This document shows, piece by piece, positions 11,800 through 27,400 of a DNA stretch of 64,000 bases. Below the pieces are notes generated by a model, which ran no database searches, was not told the DNA's origin, and was given only the letters and a program-made list of their open reading frames with translations. Numbering within the stretch: position 1 is the stretch's first letter; the number at the start of each line of letters is the position of its first letter. The position numbers were made by a program, and so were the translations under genes. Source of the DNA: Aradus depressus (lineage: Eukaryota > Arthropoda > Insecta > Hemiptera > Aradidae); assembly GCA_963662175.1 (NCBI GenBank), contig OY759227.1, positions 3,876,501-3,940,500 on the forward strand, read 5' to 3'.

Positions 11800-14700
11800 T
11801 CCAGAATAAAAGACAAAAGTGCTAGAGCTGATGGAAGACTTATCGCCAGTTACGGCAGCCATTTCAAAAAGCCAGTGTACCGAACTGCAGATTTGTGCTG
11901 AAGGCTTCAATACCCTTAATTTGAAACACAACTTGTCTTAGAATAATATTATCTGGAGGGACATTCTCGAAATTGTAGTGTATTTCGTCTCTACAGTTAT
12001 ACATCAAATTGCATTACTCCAGAAAAAAAGACAAGGGTCCTAGAGCTGATGGAAGACCAATTTCCAGTAACGGCAGCCATTTCATAAATACAGTGAACCG
12101 AACTGTAGATCTTTGCCTGAGGGCTTCAATACCCTTAATTTGGAACACAACTTGTCTTCTTAGAATAATATTATCTGGAGGGACTTTCTGGAATGTTTAG
12201 TGTATTTCCGGTCTACAGTTATACATCAAATTGCATTACTCCAGAATAAAAGACAAAGGTGCTACAGCTCAGGGAAGAGAAATTTCCAGTAACGGCCGCC
12301 ATTTCATAATTACAGTGAACCAAACTGTAGTTTTTTGCTGAAGGCATCAATATTTTTCTTTTGAAACATAACTTCTCTTTCCAGACTAGTATTTTCAGAA
12401 GGTGCTTTCTCGAACTTGAAGTGTATTTCCAGTCTACAGTTATACATCAAATGGCATTACTCCAGAATAAAAGACAGAGGTGCTAGAGCTTATGGAAGAC
12501 TTATCGCCAGTAACGGCAGCCATTTCAAAAAGTCAGTGATTCGAACTGCAGATTTGTGCTGATTGTTTCAATACCCTTAATTTGGAACACAACTTGTCTT
12601 CTTAGAATAGTATTATCTGTAGGGACTTGCTCGAATGTTTAGTGTATTTCCGGTCTACAGTGATACATCAAATTTCATTACTCCAGAATAAAAGACAAAG
12701 GTGCTAGAGCTGATGGAAGACTTATCGCCGTTAGCTACAGCCATTACAAAAAGACAGTGTACCGAACTGTTGATTTTTGCTGAAGACATCAATACTTTTC
12801 ATTTGAAATATAACTTGTCTTAGAATAATATTATCTGGGGGGACATTCTCGAAATTTTAGTGTATTTCCACACTACAGTTATACATCAAATTGCATTACT
12901 CCAGAATAAAAGACAAAGGTGCCAGAGCTGATGGAAGACTTATCGCCATTAACAACAGCCATTTCAAAAAGTCAGTGTACCGAACTGTAGATCTGTGCTG
13001 AAGGCTTCAATACTTTTGAAGTACAACTTGTCTTAGAATAATATTATCTGGAGGGACATTCTCGAAATTTTAGTGTATTTCCTATCCACAGTTGTACATC
13101 AAATTGCATTACTCCAGAACAAAAGACAAAATTGCTACAGCTCATGGAAGACAAATTTCCAGTAACGGCAGCCATTTCATAAATACAGTGAACCGAACTG
13201 TTGATTTTTGCTGAAGTCATCAATACTTTTCATTTGAAACATAACTTGTATTTTCTGACTAGTATTTTCAGAAGGTGCTTTCTCGAATTTGAAGCTTAAT
13301 TCCGGTCTACAGTTATACATATAATTGGATTACTGCAAAATAAAAGACACACGTGCTAGAGCTGATGGAAGCCTTATCGCCAGTAACGGCAGCCATTTCA
13401 AAAAGCCAGTGTACCGAACTGTAGATCTATGCTGAGGGCTTAAATACCCCTAATTTGAAACACAACTTGTCGTAGAATAATATTATCTGGAGGGACATTC
13501 TCGAAATTTTAGTGTATTTCCTCTCTACAGTTATACATCAAATTGCATTACTCCAGAATAAAAGACAAAGGTGCTAGAGCTGATGGAAGACTTATCACCA
13601 GTAACGGCAGCCATTTCAAAAAGCCAGTGTACCGAACTGTAGATCTGTACTGAGGGCTTCAATACCGTTTATTTGAAACACAACTTGTCTTAGAAAAATA
13701 TTACCTGGAGGGACATTCTCGAAATTTTAGTGTATTTCCTCTCTACAGTTATACATAAAATTGCATTACTCCAGAATAAAAGACAATGGTGCTACAGCTC
13801 ATGGAAGACCAATTTCCAGTAACGGCAGCCATTTCATAAATACAGTGAACCGAACTGTTGATTTTTGCTGAAGGCAACAATACTTTTCATTTGAAACATA
13901 ACTTGTCTTTTCACACTAGTATTTTCAAAAGGTGCTTTCTCGAATTTGAAGTGCATTTCCAGTCTACAGTTATACATCAAACTGCATTACTCCAGAATAA
14001 AAGACAAAAGTGCTAGAGCTGATGGAAAACTTATCGCCAGTTACGGCTGCCATTTCAAAAAGCCAGTGTACCGAACTGCAGATTTGTGCTGAAGGCTTCA
14101 ATACCCTTAATTTGAAACACAACTTGTCTTAGAATAATATTATCTGGAGGGACATTCTCGAAATTGTAGTGTATTTCGTCTCTACAGTTATACATCAAAT
14201 TGCATTACTCCAGAAAAAAAGACAAGGGTCCTAGAGCTGATGGAAGACCAATTTCCAGTAACGGCAGCCATTTCATAAATACAGTGAACCGAACTGTAGA
14301 TCTTTGCCTGAGGGCTTCAATACCCTTAATTTGGAACACAACTTGTCTTCTTAGAATAATATTATCTGGAGGGACTTTCTCGAATGTTTAGTGTATTTCC
14401 GGTCTACAGTTATACATCAAATTGCATTACTCCAGAATAAAAGACAAAGGTGCTACAGCTCATGGAAGAGAAATTTCCAGTAACGGCCGCCATTTCATAA
14501 TTACAGTGAACCAAACTGTAGTTTTTTGCTGAAGGCATCAATATTTTTCTTTTGAAACATAACTTCTCTTTCCAGATTAGTATTTTCAGAAGGTGCTTTC
14601 TCGAATTTGAAGTGTATTTCCAGTCTACAGTTATACATCAAATGGCATTACTCCAGAATAAAAGACAAAGGTGCTAGAGCTTATGGAAGACTTATCGCCA

Positions 14701-17700
14701 GTAACGGCAGCCATTTCAAAAAGTCAGTGATTCGAACTGCAGATTTGTGCTGATTGTTTCAATACCCTTAATTTGGAACACAACTTGTCTTCTTAGAATA
14801 GTATTATCTGTAGGGACTTTCTCGAATGTTTAGTGTATTTCCGGTCTACAGTGATACATCAAATTTCATTACTCCAGAATAAAAGACAAAGGTGCTAGAG
14901 CTCATGGAAGACTTATCGCCGTTAGCTACAGCCATTACAAAAAGACAGTGTACCGAACTGTTGATTTTTGCTGAAGACATCAATACTTTTCATTTGAAAC
15001 ATAACTTGTCTTAGAATAATATTATCTGGAGGGACATTCTCGAAATTTTAGTGTATTTCCACACTACAGTTATACATCAAATTGCATTACTCCAGAATAA
15101 AAGACAAAGGTGCCAGAGCTGATGGAAGACTTATCGCCATTAACAAAAGCCATTTCAAAAAGCCAGTGTACCGAACTGCAGATTTGTGCTGAAGGCTTCA
15201 ATACCCTTAATTTGAAACACAACTTGTCTTAGAATAATATTATCTGGAGGGACATTCTCGAAATTTTAGTGTATTTCCTCTCTACAGTTATACATCAAAT
15301 TGCATTACTCCAGAATAAAAGACAAAGGTGCTAGAGCTGATGGAAGACTTATCACCAGTAACGGCAGCCATTTCAAAAAGCCAGTGTACCGAACTGTAGA
15401 TCTGTGCTGAAGGCATTAATACTTTTCATTTGAAACATAACTTGCCTTTTCAGACGAGTATTTTCAGAATGTGTTTTCTCGAATTTTTTGTGTATTTCTG
15501 ATCTTCATGTGTACATCAAATTGCGTTACTGCAAAATAAAAGACACACGTGCTAGAGCTGATGGAAGACTTATCGCCAGTAACGGCAGCCATTTCATAAA
15601 TACAGTGAACCGAACTGTTGATTTTTGCTGAAGTCATCAATACTTTTCATTTGAAACATAACTTGTATTTTCTGACTAGTATTTTCAGAAGGTGCTTTCT
15701 CGAATTTGAAGCTTAATTCCGGTCTACAGTTATACATATAATTGGATTACTGCAAAATAAAAGACACACGTGCTAGAGCTGATGGAAGCCTTATCGCCAG
15801 TAACGGCAGCCATTTCAAAAAGCCAGTGTACCGAACTGTAGATCTATGCTGAGGGCTTAAATACCCCTAATTTGAAACACAACTTGTCATAGAATAATAT
15901 TATCTGGAGGGACATTCTCGAAATTTTAGTGTATTTCCTCTCTACAGTTATACATCAAATTGCATTACTCCAGAATAAAAGACAAAGGTGCTAGAGCTGA
16001 TGGAAGACTTATCACCAGTAACGGCAGCCATTTCAAAAAGCCAGTGTACCGAACTGTAGATCTGTACTGAGGGCTTCAATACCGTTTATTTGAAACACAA
16101 CTTGTCTTAGAAAAATATTATCTGGAGGGACAATCTCGAAATTTTAGTGTATTTCCTCTCTACAGTTATACATAAAATTGCATTACTCCAGAATAAAAGA
16201 CAAAGGTGCTACAGCTCATGGAAGACCAATTTCCAGTAACGGCAGCCATTTCATAAATACAGTGAACCGAACTGTTGATTTTTGCTGAAGGCATCAATAC
16301 TTTTCATTTGAAACATAACTTGTCTCTTCACACTAGTATTTTCAAAAGGTGCTTTCTCGAATTTGAAGTGCATTTCCAGTCTACAGTTATACATCAAATT
16401 GCATTACTCCAGAATAAAAGACAAAGGTGCTAGAGCTGATGGAAGACTTATCGCCAGTAACGACAGCCATTTCAAAAAGCCAGTGTACCGAACTGTAGAT
16501 CTGTGTTGAGGGCTTGAATATCCTTAATTTGAAACACAACTTGTCTTAGAATAATATTATCTGGGGGGAAATTCTCGAAATTTTAGTGTATTTCCTCTCT
16601 ACAGTTTTACATCAATTTGCATCACTCCAGAATAAAAGACAAAGGTGCTACAGCTCATGGAAGACCAATTTCCAGTAACGGCAGCCATTTCATAAATACA
16701 GTGAACCGAACTGTTGATTTTTGCTGAAGGCATCAATACCTTTCATTTAAAACATAACTTGTCTTTTCAGACTAGTATTTTCAGAAGGTGCTTTCTCGAA
16801 TCTGAAGTGTATTTCCGGTCTACAGTGATACATCAAATTTCATTACTCCAGAATAAAAGACAAAGGTGCTAGAGCTTATGGAAGACTTATCGCCAGTAAC
16901 GGCAGCCATTTCAAAAAGTCAGTGATTCGAACTGCAGATTTGTGCTGATTGTTTCAATACCCTTAATTTGGAACACAACTTGTCTTCTTAGAATAGTATT
17001 ATCTGTAGGGACTTTCTCGAATGTTTAGTGTATTTCCGGTCTACAGTGATACATCAAATTTCATTACTCCAGAATAAAAGACAAAGGTGCTAGAGCTGAT
17101 GGAAGACTTATCGCCGTTAGCAACAGCCATTACAAAAAGACAGTGTACCGAACTGTTGATTTTTGCTGAAGGCATCAATACTTTTCATTTGAAACATAAC
17201 TTGTCTTAGAATAATATTATCTGGAGGGACATTCTCGAAATTTTAGTGTATTTCCACACTACAGTTATACATCAAATTGCATTACTCCAGAATAAAAGAC
17301 AAAGGTGCCAGAGCTGATGGAAGACTTATCGCCATTAACAAAAGCCATTTCAAAAAGTCAGTGTACCGAACTGTAGATCTGTGCTGAAGGCTTCAATACT
17401 TTTGAAGTACAACTTGTCTTAGAATAATATTATCTGGAGGGACATTCTCGAAATTTTAGTGTATTTCCTATCCACAGTTGTACATCAAATTGCATTACTC
17501 CAGAACAAAAGACAAAATTGCTACAGCTCATGGAAGACAAATTTCCAGTAACGGCAGCCATTTCATAAATACAGTGAACCGAACTGTTGATTTTTGCTGA
17601 AGTCATCAATACTTTTCATTTGAAACATAACTTGTATTTTCTGACTAGTATTTTCAGAAGGTGCTTTCTCGAATTTGAAGCTTAATTCCGGTCAACAGTT
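11800..17700 (+). repeat. Higher-order satellite repeats of ~2.0-2.4 kb
   Basis: Rare variants recur at multi-monomer spacing. AGAGCTTATGGAAGACT is at 12486, 14677 and about 16872 (spacing 2191 and about 2196, ten monomers). The B variant CTGAAGTCATCAATAC is at about 13211, 15628 and 17597 (spacing 2417 and 1969). The spacing is not constant, so copies have lost or gained monomers by unequal exchange. Confidence 0.8.
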
Positions 17701-20700
17701 ATACATATAATTGGATTACTGCAAAATAAAAGACACACGTGCTAGAGCTGATGGAAGCCTTATCGCCAGTAACGGCAGCCATTTCAAAAAGCCAGTGTAC
17801 CGAACTGTAGATCTATGCTGAGGGCTTAAATACCCCTATTTTGAAACACAACTTGTCGTAGAATAATATTATCTGGAGGGACATTCTCGAAATTTTAGTG
17901 TATTTCCTCTCTACAGTTATACATCAAATTGCATTACTCCAGAATAAAATACAAAGGTGCTAGAGCTGATGGAAGACTTATCACCAGTAACAGCAGCCAT
18001 TTCAAAAAGCCAGTGTACCGAACTGTAGATCTGTACTGAGGGCTTCAATACCGTTTATTTGAAACACAACTTGTCTTAGAAAAATATTATCTGGAGGGAC
18101 ATTCTCGAAATTTTAGTGTATTTCCTCTCTACAGTTATACATAAAATTGCATTACTCCAGAATAAAAGACAAAGGTGCTACAGCTCATGGAAGACCAATT
18201 TCCAGTAACGGCAGCCATTTCATAAATACAGTGAACCGAACTGTTGATTTTTGCTGAAGGCATCAATACTTTTCATTTGAAACATAACTTGTCTTTTCAC
18301 ACTAGTATTTTCAAAAGGTGCTTTCTCGAATTTGAAGTGCATTTCCAGTCTACAGTTATACATCAAATTGCATTACTCCAGAATAAAAGACAAAGGTGCT
18401 AGAGCTGATGGAAGATTTATCGCCAGTAACGGCAGCCATTCCAAAAAGCCAGTGTACCGAACTGTAGATCTGTGCTGAGGGCTTGAATATCCTTAATTTG
18501 AAACACAACTTGTCTTAGAATAATATTATCTGGGGGGAAATTCTCGAAATTTTAGTGTATTTCCTCTCTACAGTTTTACATCAATTTGCATTACTCCAGA
18601 ATAAAAGACAAAGGTGCTACAGCTCATGGAAGACCAATTTCCAGGAACGGCAGCCATTTCATAAATACAGTGAACCGAACTGTTGATTTTTGCTGAAGGC
18701 ATCAATACCTTTCATTTAAAACATAACTTGTCTTTTCAGACTAGTATTTTCAGAAGGTGCTTTCTCGAATCTGAAGTGTATTTCCGGTCTACAATTATAC
18801 ATCAAATTGCATTACTACATAATAAAAGACAAAGGTGCAAGAGCTAATGGAAGACTTATCGCCAATAACAACAGCCATTTTAAAAAGTCAGTGTACCGAA
18901 CTGTAGATTTGTGCTGAAGGCTTCAATACCGTTAATTTGAAACAAAACTTGTGTTAGAATATTATTATCTGGAGGGACATTCTCAAAATTTTAGTGTATT
19001 TCCTATCCACAGTTGTACATCAAATTGCATTACTCCAGAATAAAAGATAAAGGTGCTACAGCTCATGGAAGACAAATTTCCATTAACGGCAGCCATTTGA
19101 TAAATACAGTGAAGCGAACTGTTGATTTTTGCTGAAGGCATCAATACCTTTCATATGAATCATAACTTGTCTTTTCAGACGAGTATTTTCGGAAGGTGTT
19201 TTCTCGAATTTTTTGTGTTTTTCTGATCTTCATGTGTACATCAAATTGCATGACTGCATAATAAAAGACACACGTGCTAGAGCTGATGGAAAACGTATCG
19301 CCAGTAACGGCAGCCATTTCAAAAAGCTAGTGTACCGAACTGTAGATCTGTGCTGAAGGCTTCAATACCCTTAATTTGAAACACAACTTGTCTTAGAATA
19401 ATATTATCTGGGGGGACATTCTCGAAACTTTAGTGTATTTCCTCTCTACAGTTATTCATCAAATTGTATTAATCCAGAATAAAAGACAAAGGTGCTAGAG
19501 CTCATGGAAGACCAATTTCCAGTAACGGCAGCCATTTCATAAATACAGTGAACCGAAATGTTGATTTTTGCTGAAGGCATCAAAACCTTTCATTTGAAAC
19601 ATAACTTGTCTTTTCAGACTAGTATTTTCAAAAGGTGCTCTCTCGAATTTTAAGTGTATTTCCGGTCTACAGTTATTCATCAAATTGCATTACTCCAGAA
19701 TAAAAGACAAAGGTGCTAGAGCTGATGGAAGACTTATTGCCAGTAACAACAGCCATTTCAAAAAGCCACTGAATCGAACTGTAGATTTGTGCTAAGTGCT
19801 TCAATACCTCTAATTTGGAACACAACTTGTCTTTTCAGAATAATATTATCTGGAGGGACTTTCTCGAATGTTTAGTGTATTTCCGGTCTACAGTTATACA
19901 TCAAATTGCATTACTCCAGAATAAAAGACAAAAGTGCTACAGCTCATGGAAGAGAAAGTTCCAGTAACGGCCGCCATTTCATAATTACAGTGAACCAAAC
20001 TGTAGTTTTTTGCTGAAGGCATCAATATTTTTCTTTTGAAACATAACTTCTCTTTCCAGACTAGTATTTTCAGAAGGTGCTTTCTCGAATTTGAAGTGTA
20101 TTTCCAGTCTACAGTTATACATCAAATGGCATTACTCCAGAATAAAAGACAAAGGTGCTAGAGCTGATGGAAGACTTATCGCCAGTAACGGCAGCCATTT
20201 CAAAAAGTCAGTGATTCGAACTGCAGATTTGTGCTGATTGTTTCAATACCCTTAATTTGGAACACAACTTGTCTTCTTAGAATAATATTATCTGTAGGGA
20301 CTTTCTCGAATGTTTAGTGTATTTCCGGTCTACAGTGATACATCAAATTTCATTACTCCAGAATAAAAGACAAATGTGCTAGAGCTGATGGAAGACTTAT
20401 CGCCGTTAGCTACAGCCATTTCAAAAAGTCAGTGTACCGAACTGTTGATTTTTGCTGAAGGCATCAATACTTTTCATTTGAAACATAACTTGTCTTAGAA
20501 TAATATTATCTGGAGGGACATTCTCGAAATTTTAGTGTATTTCCAGTCTACAGTTATACATGAAATTGCATTACTCCAGAATAAAAGACAAAGGTGCTAG
20601 AGCTGATGGAAGACTTATCGCCAGTAACGGCAGCCATTTCAAAAAGCCAGTGTACCGAACTGTAGATCTGTGCTGAGGGCTTGAATATCCTTAATTTGAA

Positions 20701-21453
20701 ACACAACTTGTCTTAGAATAATATTATCTGGGAGGACATTCTCGAAATTTTAGTGTATTTCCTATCCACAGTTGTACATCAAATTGCATTACTCCAGAAT
20801 AAAACATAAAGGTGCTACAGCTCATGGAAGACAAATTTCCATTAACGGCAGCCATTTCATAAATACAGTGAAGCGAACTGTTGATTTTTGCTGAAGGCAT
20901 CAATACTTTTCATATGAATCATAACTTGTCTTTTCAGACGAGTATTTTCAGAAGGTGTTTTCTCGAATTTTTTGTGTTTTTCTGATCTTCATGTGTACAT
21001 CAAATTGCATGATTGCATAATAAAAGACACACGTGCTAGAGCTGATGGAAAACTTATCGCCAGTAACGGCAGCCATTTCAAATAGCTAGTGTACCGAACT
21101 GTAGATCTGTGCTGAAGGCTTCAATACCCTTAATTTGAAACACAACTTGTCTTAGAATAATATTATCTGGGGGGACATTCTCGAAATTTTAGTGTATTTC
21201 CTCTCAACAGTTATACATCAAATTGCATTACACCAGAATAAAAGAGAAAAGTGCTAGAGCTGATGGAAGACTTATCGCCAGTAACGGCAGCCATTTCAAA
21301 AAGCCAATGTACCGAACTGTAGATTTGTGCTGAAGGCTTCACGACCCTTTATTTGAAACACAACTTGTCTTAGAATAATATTATCTGGAGGGACATTCTC
21401 GAAATTTTAGTGTATTTCCTCTGTGCAGTTATACATCAAATTGCATAACTCCA

Positions 21454-24400
21454 GAATAAAAGACAAAGGTGCTACAGCTCATGGAAGACAAATTTCCAGG
21501 AACGGCAGCCATTTCATAAATACAGTGAACCGAACTGTTGATTTTTGCTGAAGGCATCAATACCTTTCATTTGAAACATAACTTGTCTTTTCAGACTAGT
21601 ATTTTCAAAAGGTGCTTTCTCGAATTTCAAGTGTATTTCCGGTCTACAGTTATTCATCAAATTGCATTACTCCAGAATAAAAGACAAAGGTGCTAGAGCT
21701 GATGGAAGACTAATTGCCAGTAACAACAGCCATTTCAAAAAGCCAGTGAATCGAACTGTAGATTTGTGCTAAGTGCTTCAATACCTTTAATTTGGAACAC
21801 AACTTGTCTTTTCAGAATAATATTATCTGGAGGGACTTTCTCGAATGTTTAGTGAATTTCCGGTCTACAGTTATACATCAAATCGCATTACTCCAGAATA
21901 AAAGACAAAGGTGCTACAGCTCAGGGAAGAGAAATTTCCAGTAACGGCCGCCATTTCATAATTACAGTGAACCAAACTGTAGTTTTTTGCTGAAGGCATC
22001 AATATTTTTCTTTTGAAACATAACTTCTCTTTCCAGACTAGTATTTTCAGAAGGTGCTTTCTCGAATTTGAAGTGTATTTCCAGTGTACAGTTATACATC
22101 AAATGGCATTACTCCAGAATAAAAGACAAAGGTGCTAGAGCTGATGGAAGACTTATCGCCAGTAACGGCAGCCATTTCAAAAAGTCAGTGATTCGAACTG
22201 TAGATTTGTGCTGAAGGCTTCACGACCCTTTATTTGAAACACAACTTGTCTTAGAATAATATTATCTGGAGGGACATTCTCGAAATTTTAGTGTATTTCC
22301 TATCCACAGTTGTACATCATATTGCATTACTCCAGAACAAAAGACAAAATTGCTACAGCTCATGGAAGACAAATTTCCAGTAACGGCAGCCATTTCATAA
22401 ATACAGTGAACCGAACTGTTGATTTTTGCTGAAGGCTTAAATACCCCTAATTTGAAACACAACTTGTCGTAGAATAATATTATCTGGAGGGACATTCTCG
22501 AAATTTTAGTGTATTTCCTTTCTACAGTTATACATCAAATTGCATTACTCCAGAATAAAAGACAAAGGTGCTAGAGCTGATGGAAGCCTTATCACCAGTA
22601 ACGGCAGCCATTTCAAAAAGCCAGTGTACCGAACTGTAGATCTGTACTGAGGGCTTCAATACCGTTTATTTGAAACACAACTTGTCTTAGAAAAATATTA
22701 TCTGGAGGGACATTCTCGAAATTTTTGTGTATTTCCTCTCTACAGTTATACATAAAATTGCATTACTCCAGAATAGAAGACAAAGGTGCTACAGCTCATG
22801 GAAGACCAATTTCCAGTAACGGCAGCCATTTCATAAATACAGTGAACCGAACTGTTGATTTTTGCTGAAGGCATCAATACTTTTCATTTTAAACATAACT
22901 TGTATTTTCTGACTAGTATTTTCAGAAGGTGCTTTCTCGAATTTGAAGCTTAATTCCGGTCTACAGTTATACATATAATTGGATTACTGCAAAATAAAAG
23001 ACACACGTGCTAGAGCTGATGGAAGCCTTATCGCCAGTAACGGCAGCCATTTCAAAAAGCCAGTGTACCGAACTGTAGATCTATGCTGAGGGCTTAAATA
23101 CCCCTAATTTGAAACACAACTTGTCGTAGAATAATATTATCTGGAGGGACATTCTCGAAATTTTAGTGTATTTCCTCTCTACAGTTATACATCAAATTGC
23201 ATTACTCCAGAATAAAAGACAAAGGTGCTACAGCTCATGGAAGACCAATTTCCAGTAACGGCAGCCATTTTATAAATACAGTGAACCGAACTGTTGATTT
23301 TTGCTGAAGGCATCAATACTTTTCATTTGAAACATAACTTGTCTTTCCACACTAGTATTTTCGAAAGGTGCTTTCTCGAATTTGAAATGCATTTCCAGTC
23401 TACAGTTATACATCAAATTGCATTACTCCAGAATAAAAGACAAAGGTGCTAGAGCTGATGGAAGACTTATCGCCAGTAACGGCAGCCATTTCAAAAAGCC
23501 AGTGTACCGAACTGTAGATCTGTGCTGAGGGCTTGAATATCCTTAATTTGAAACACAACTTGTCTTAGAATAATATTATCTGGAGGGACATTCTCGAAAT
23601 TTTAGTGTATTTCCTCTCTACAGTTTTACATCAATTTGCATTACTCCAGAATAAAAGACAAAGGTGCTACAGCTCATGGAAGACCAATTTCCAGTGACGG
23701 GAACCATTTCATAAATACAGTGAACCGACTGTTGATGTTTGCTGAAGGCATCAATACCTTTCATTTAAAACATAACTTGTCTTTTCAGACTAGTATTTTC
23801 AGAAGGTGCTTTCTCGAATCTGAAGTGTATTTCCGGTCTACAGTTATATATCAAATTGCATTACTACATAATAAAAGACAAAGGTGCTAGAGCTGATGGA
23901 AGACTTATCGCCAATTACAACAGCCATTTTAAAAAGTCAGTGTACCGAACTGTAGATTTCTGCTGAAGGCTTCAATACCGTTAATTTGAAACACAACTTG
24001 TGTTAGAATATTATTATCTGGAGGGACATTCTCAAAATTTTAGTGTATTTCCTATCCACAGTTGTACATCAAATTGCATTACTCCAGAATAAAAGACAAA
24101 GGTGCTACAGCTCATGGAAGACAAATTTCCAGTAACGGCAGCCATTTCATAAATACAGTGAACTGAACTGTTGATTTTTGCTGAAGGCATCAATACCTTT
24201 CTTATGAAACATAACTTGTCTTTTCAGACTAGTATTTTCAAAATTTGCTTTCTCGAATTTGAAGTGCATTTCCAGTCTACAGTTATACATCAAATTGCAT
24301 TACTCCAGAATAAAAGACAAAGGTGCTAGAGCTGATGGAAGACTTATCTCCATTAACAACAGCCATTTCAAAAAGTCAGTGTACCGAACTGTAGATCTGT

Positions 24401-27400
24401 GCTGAAGGCTTAAATACCTTTAATTTGAAACACAACTTGTCTTAGAATAATATTATCTGGGAGGACATTCTCGAAATTTTAGTGTATTTCCTATCCACAG
24501 TTGTACATCAAATTGCATTACTCCAGAATAGAAGATAAAGGTGCTACAGCTCATGGAAGACAAATTTTCATTAACGGCAGCCATTTCATAAATACAGTGA
24601 AGCCAACTGTTGATTTTTGCTGAAGGCATCAATACCTTTCATATGAATCATAACATGTCTTTTCAGACGAGTATTTTCAGAAGGTGTTTTCTCGAATTTT
24701 TTGTGTTTTTCTGATCTTCATGCGTACATCAAATTGCATGACTGCATAATAAAAGACACACGTGCTAGAGCTGATGGAAAACTTATCGCCAGTAACTGCA
24801 GCCATTTCAAAAAGCTAGTGTACCGAACTGTAGATCTGTGCAGAAGGCTTCAATACCCTTAATTTCAAACACAACTTGTCTTAGAATAATATTATCTGGG
24901 GGGACATTCTCGAAATTTTAGTGTATTTCCTCTCTACAGTTATTCATCAAATTGCATTACTCCAGAATAAATGACAAAGGTGCTAGAGCTCATGGAAGAC
25001 CAATTTCCAGTAACGGCAGCCATTTCATAAATACAGTGAACCGAACTGTTGATTTTTGCTGAAGGCATCAATACCTTTCATTTGAAACATAACTTGTCTT
25101 TTCAGACTAGTATTTTCAAAAGGTGCTTTCTAGAATTTCAAGTGTATTTCCGGTCTACAGCTATTCATCAAATTGCATTACTCCAGAATAAAAGACAAAG
25201 GTGTTAGAGCTGATGGAAGACTTATTGCCAGTAACAACAGCCATTTCAAAAAGCCAGTGAATCGAACTGTAGATTTGTGCTGAGTGCTTCAATACCCTTA
25301 ATTTGGAACATAACTTGTCTTAGAATAATATTATCTGGAGGGACATTCTCGAAATTTTAGTGTATTTCCTCTCAACAGTTATACATCAAATTGCATTACA
25401 CCAGAATAAAAGAGAAAAGTGCTAGAGCTGATGGAAGACAAATTTTCAGTAACGTCAGCCATTTCATAAATACAGTGAACCGAACTGTTGATTTTTGCCG
25501 AAGGCATCAATATCTTTCATTTGAAACAAAACTTGTCTTTTCAGACTAGTATGTACAAAAATTGCTTTCTCGAATGTCAAGTGTATTTCCGGTCTACAGT
25601 TATACATCAAATTGCATTACTCTAGAATGAAAGAGAAAGGTGCTAGAGCTGATGGACGATTTATCTCCATTAACAACAGCCATTTCAAAAAGTCAGTGTA
25701 CCGAACTGTAGATCTGTGCTGAAGGCTTCAATACCTTTAATTTGAAACACAACTTGTCTTAGAATAATATTATCTGGGAGGACATTCTCGAACTTTTAGT
25801 GTATTTCCTATCCACAGTTGTACATCAAATTGCATTACTCGAGAATAAAAGACAAAGGTGCTACAGCTCATGGAAGACAAATTTCCATTAACGGCAGCCA
25901 TTTCATAAATACAGTGAAGCGAACTGTTGATTTTTGCTGAAGGCATCAATACCTTTCATATGAATCATAACTTGTCTTTTCAGACGAGTATTTTCAGAAG
26001 GTGTTCTCCCGAATTTTTTGTGTTTTTCTGATCTTCATGTGTACATCAAATTGCATTACTCCAGAATAAAAGAGAAAAGTGCTAGAGCTGATGGAAAACT
26101 TATCGCCAGTAACGGCAGCCATTTCAAAAAGTCAGTGTACCGAACTGTAGATCTGTGCTGAGGGCTTCAATACCCTTAATTTGAAACACAACTTGTCTTA
26201 GAATAATATTATCTGGAGGGACATTCTCGAAATTTTAGTGTATTTCGTCTCAACAGTTATACATCAAATTGCATTACACCAGAATAAAAGAGAAAAGTGC
26301 TAGAGCTGATGGAAGACAAATTTCCAGTAACGGCAGCCATTTCATAAATACAGTGAACCGAACTATTGATTTTTGCTGAAGGCATCAATATCTTTCATTT
26401 GAAACATAACTTGTCTTTTCAGACTAGTATGTACAAAAATTGCTTTCTCGAATGTCAAGTGTATTTCCGGTCTACAGTTATACATCTAATTGCATTACTC
26501 TAGAATGAAAGAGAAAGGTGCTAGAGCTGATGGAAGATTTATCTCCATTAACAACAGCCATTTCAAAAAGTCAGTGTACCGAACTGTAGATCTGTGCTGA
26601 AGGCTTCAATACCTTTAATTTGAAACACAACTTGTCTTAGAATAATATTATCTGGGAGGACATTCTCGAACTTTTAGTGTATTTCCTATCCACAGTTGTA
26701 CATCAAATTGCATTACTCGAGAATAAAAGACAAAGGTGCTACAGCTCATGGAAGACAAATTTCCATTAACGGCAGCCATTTCATAAATACAGTGAAGCGA
26801 ACTGTTGATTTTTGCTGATGGCATCAATACCTTTCATATGAATCATAACTTGTCTTTTCAGACGAGTATTTTCAGAAGGTGTTCTCCCGAATTTTTTGTG
26901 TTTTTCTGATCTTCATGTGTACATCAAATTGCATTACTCCAGAATAAAAGAGAAAAGTGCTAGAGCTGATGGAAAACTTATCGCCAGTAACGGCAGCCAT
27001 TTCAAAAAGTCAGTGTACCGAACTGTAGATCTGTGCTGAGGGCTTCAATACCCTTAATTTGAAACACAACTTGTCTTAGAATAATATTATCTGGGGGGAC
27101 ATTCTCGAAATTTTAGTGTATTTCCTCTCTACAGTTATTCATCAAATTGCATTACTCCAGAATAAATGACAAAGGTGCTACAGCTCATGGAAGACAAATT
27201 TCCACTAACGGCAGCCATTTCATAAATACAGTGAACCGAACTGTTGATTTTTGCTGAAGGCATCAATACCTTTCATTTGAAACATAACTTGTCTTTTCAG
27301 ACTAGTATTTTCAAAAGGTGCTTTCTCGAATTTCAAGTGTATTTCCGGTCTACAGTTATTCATCAAATTGCATTACTCCAGAATAAAAGACAAAGGTGCT

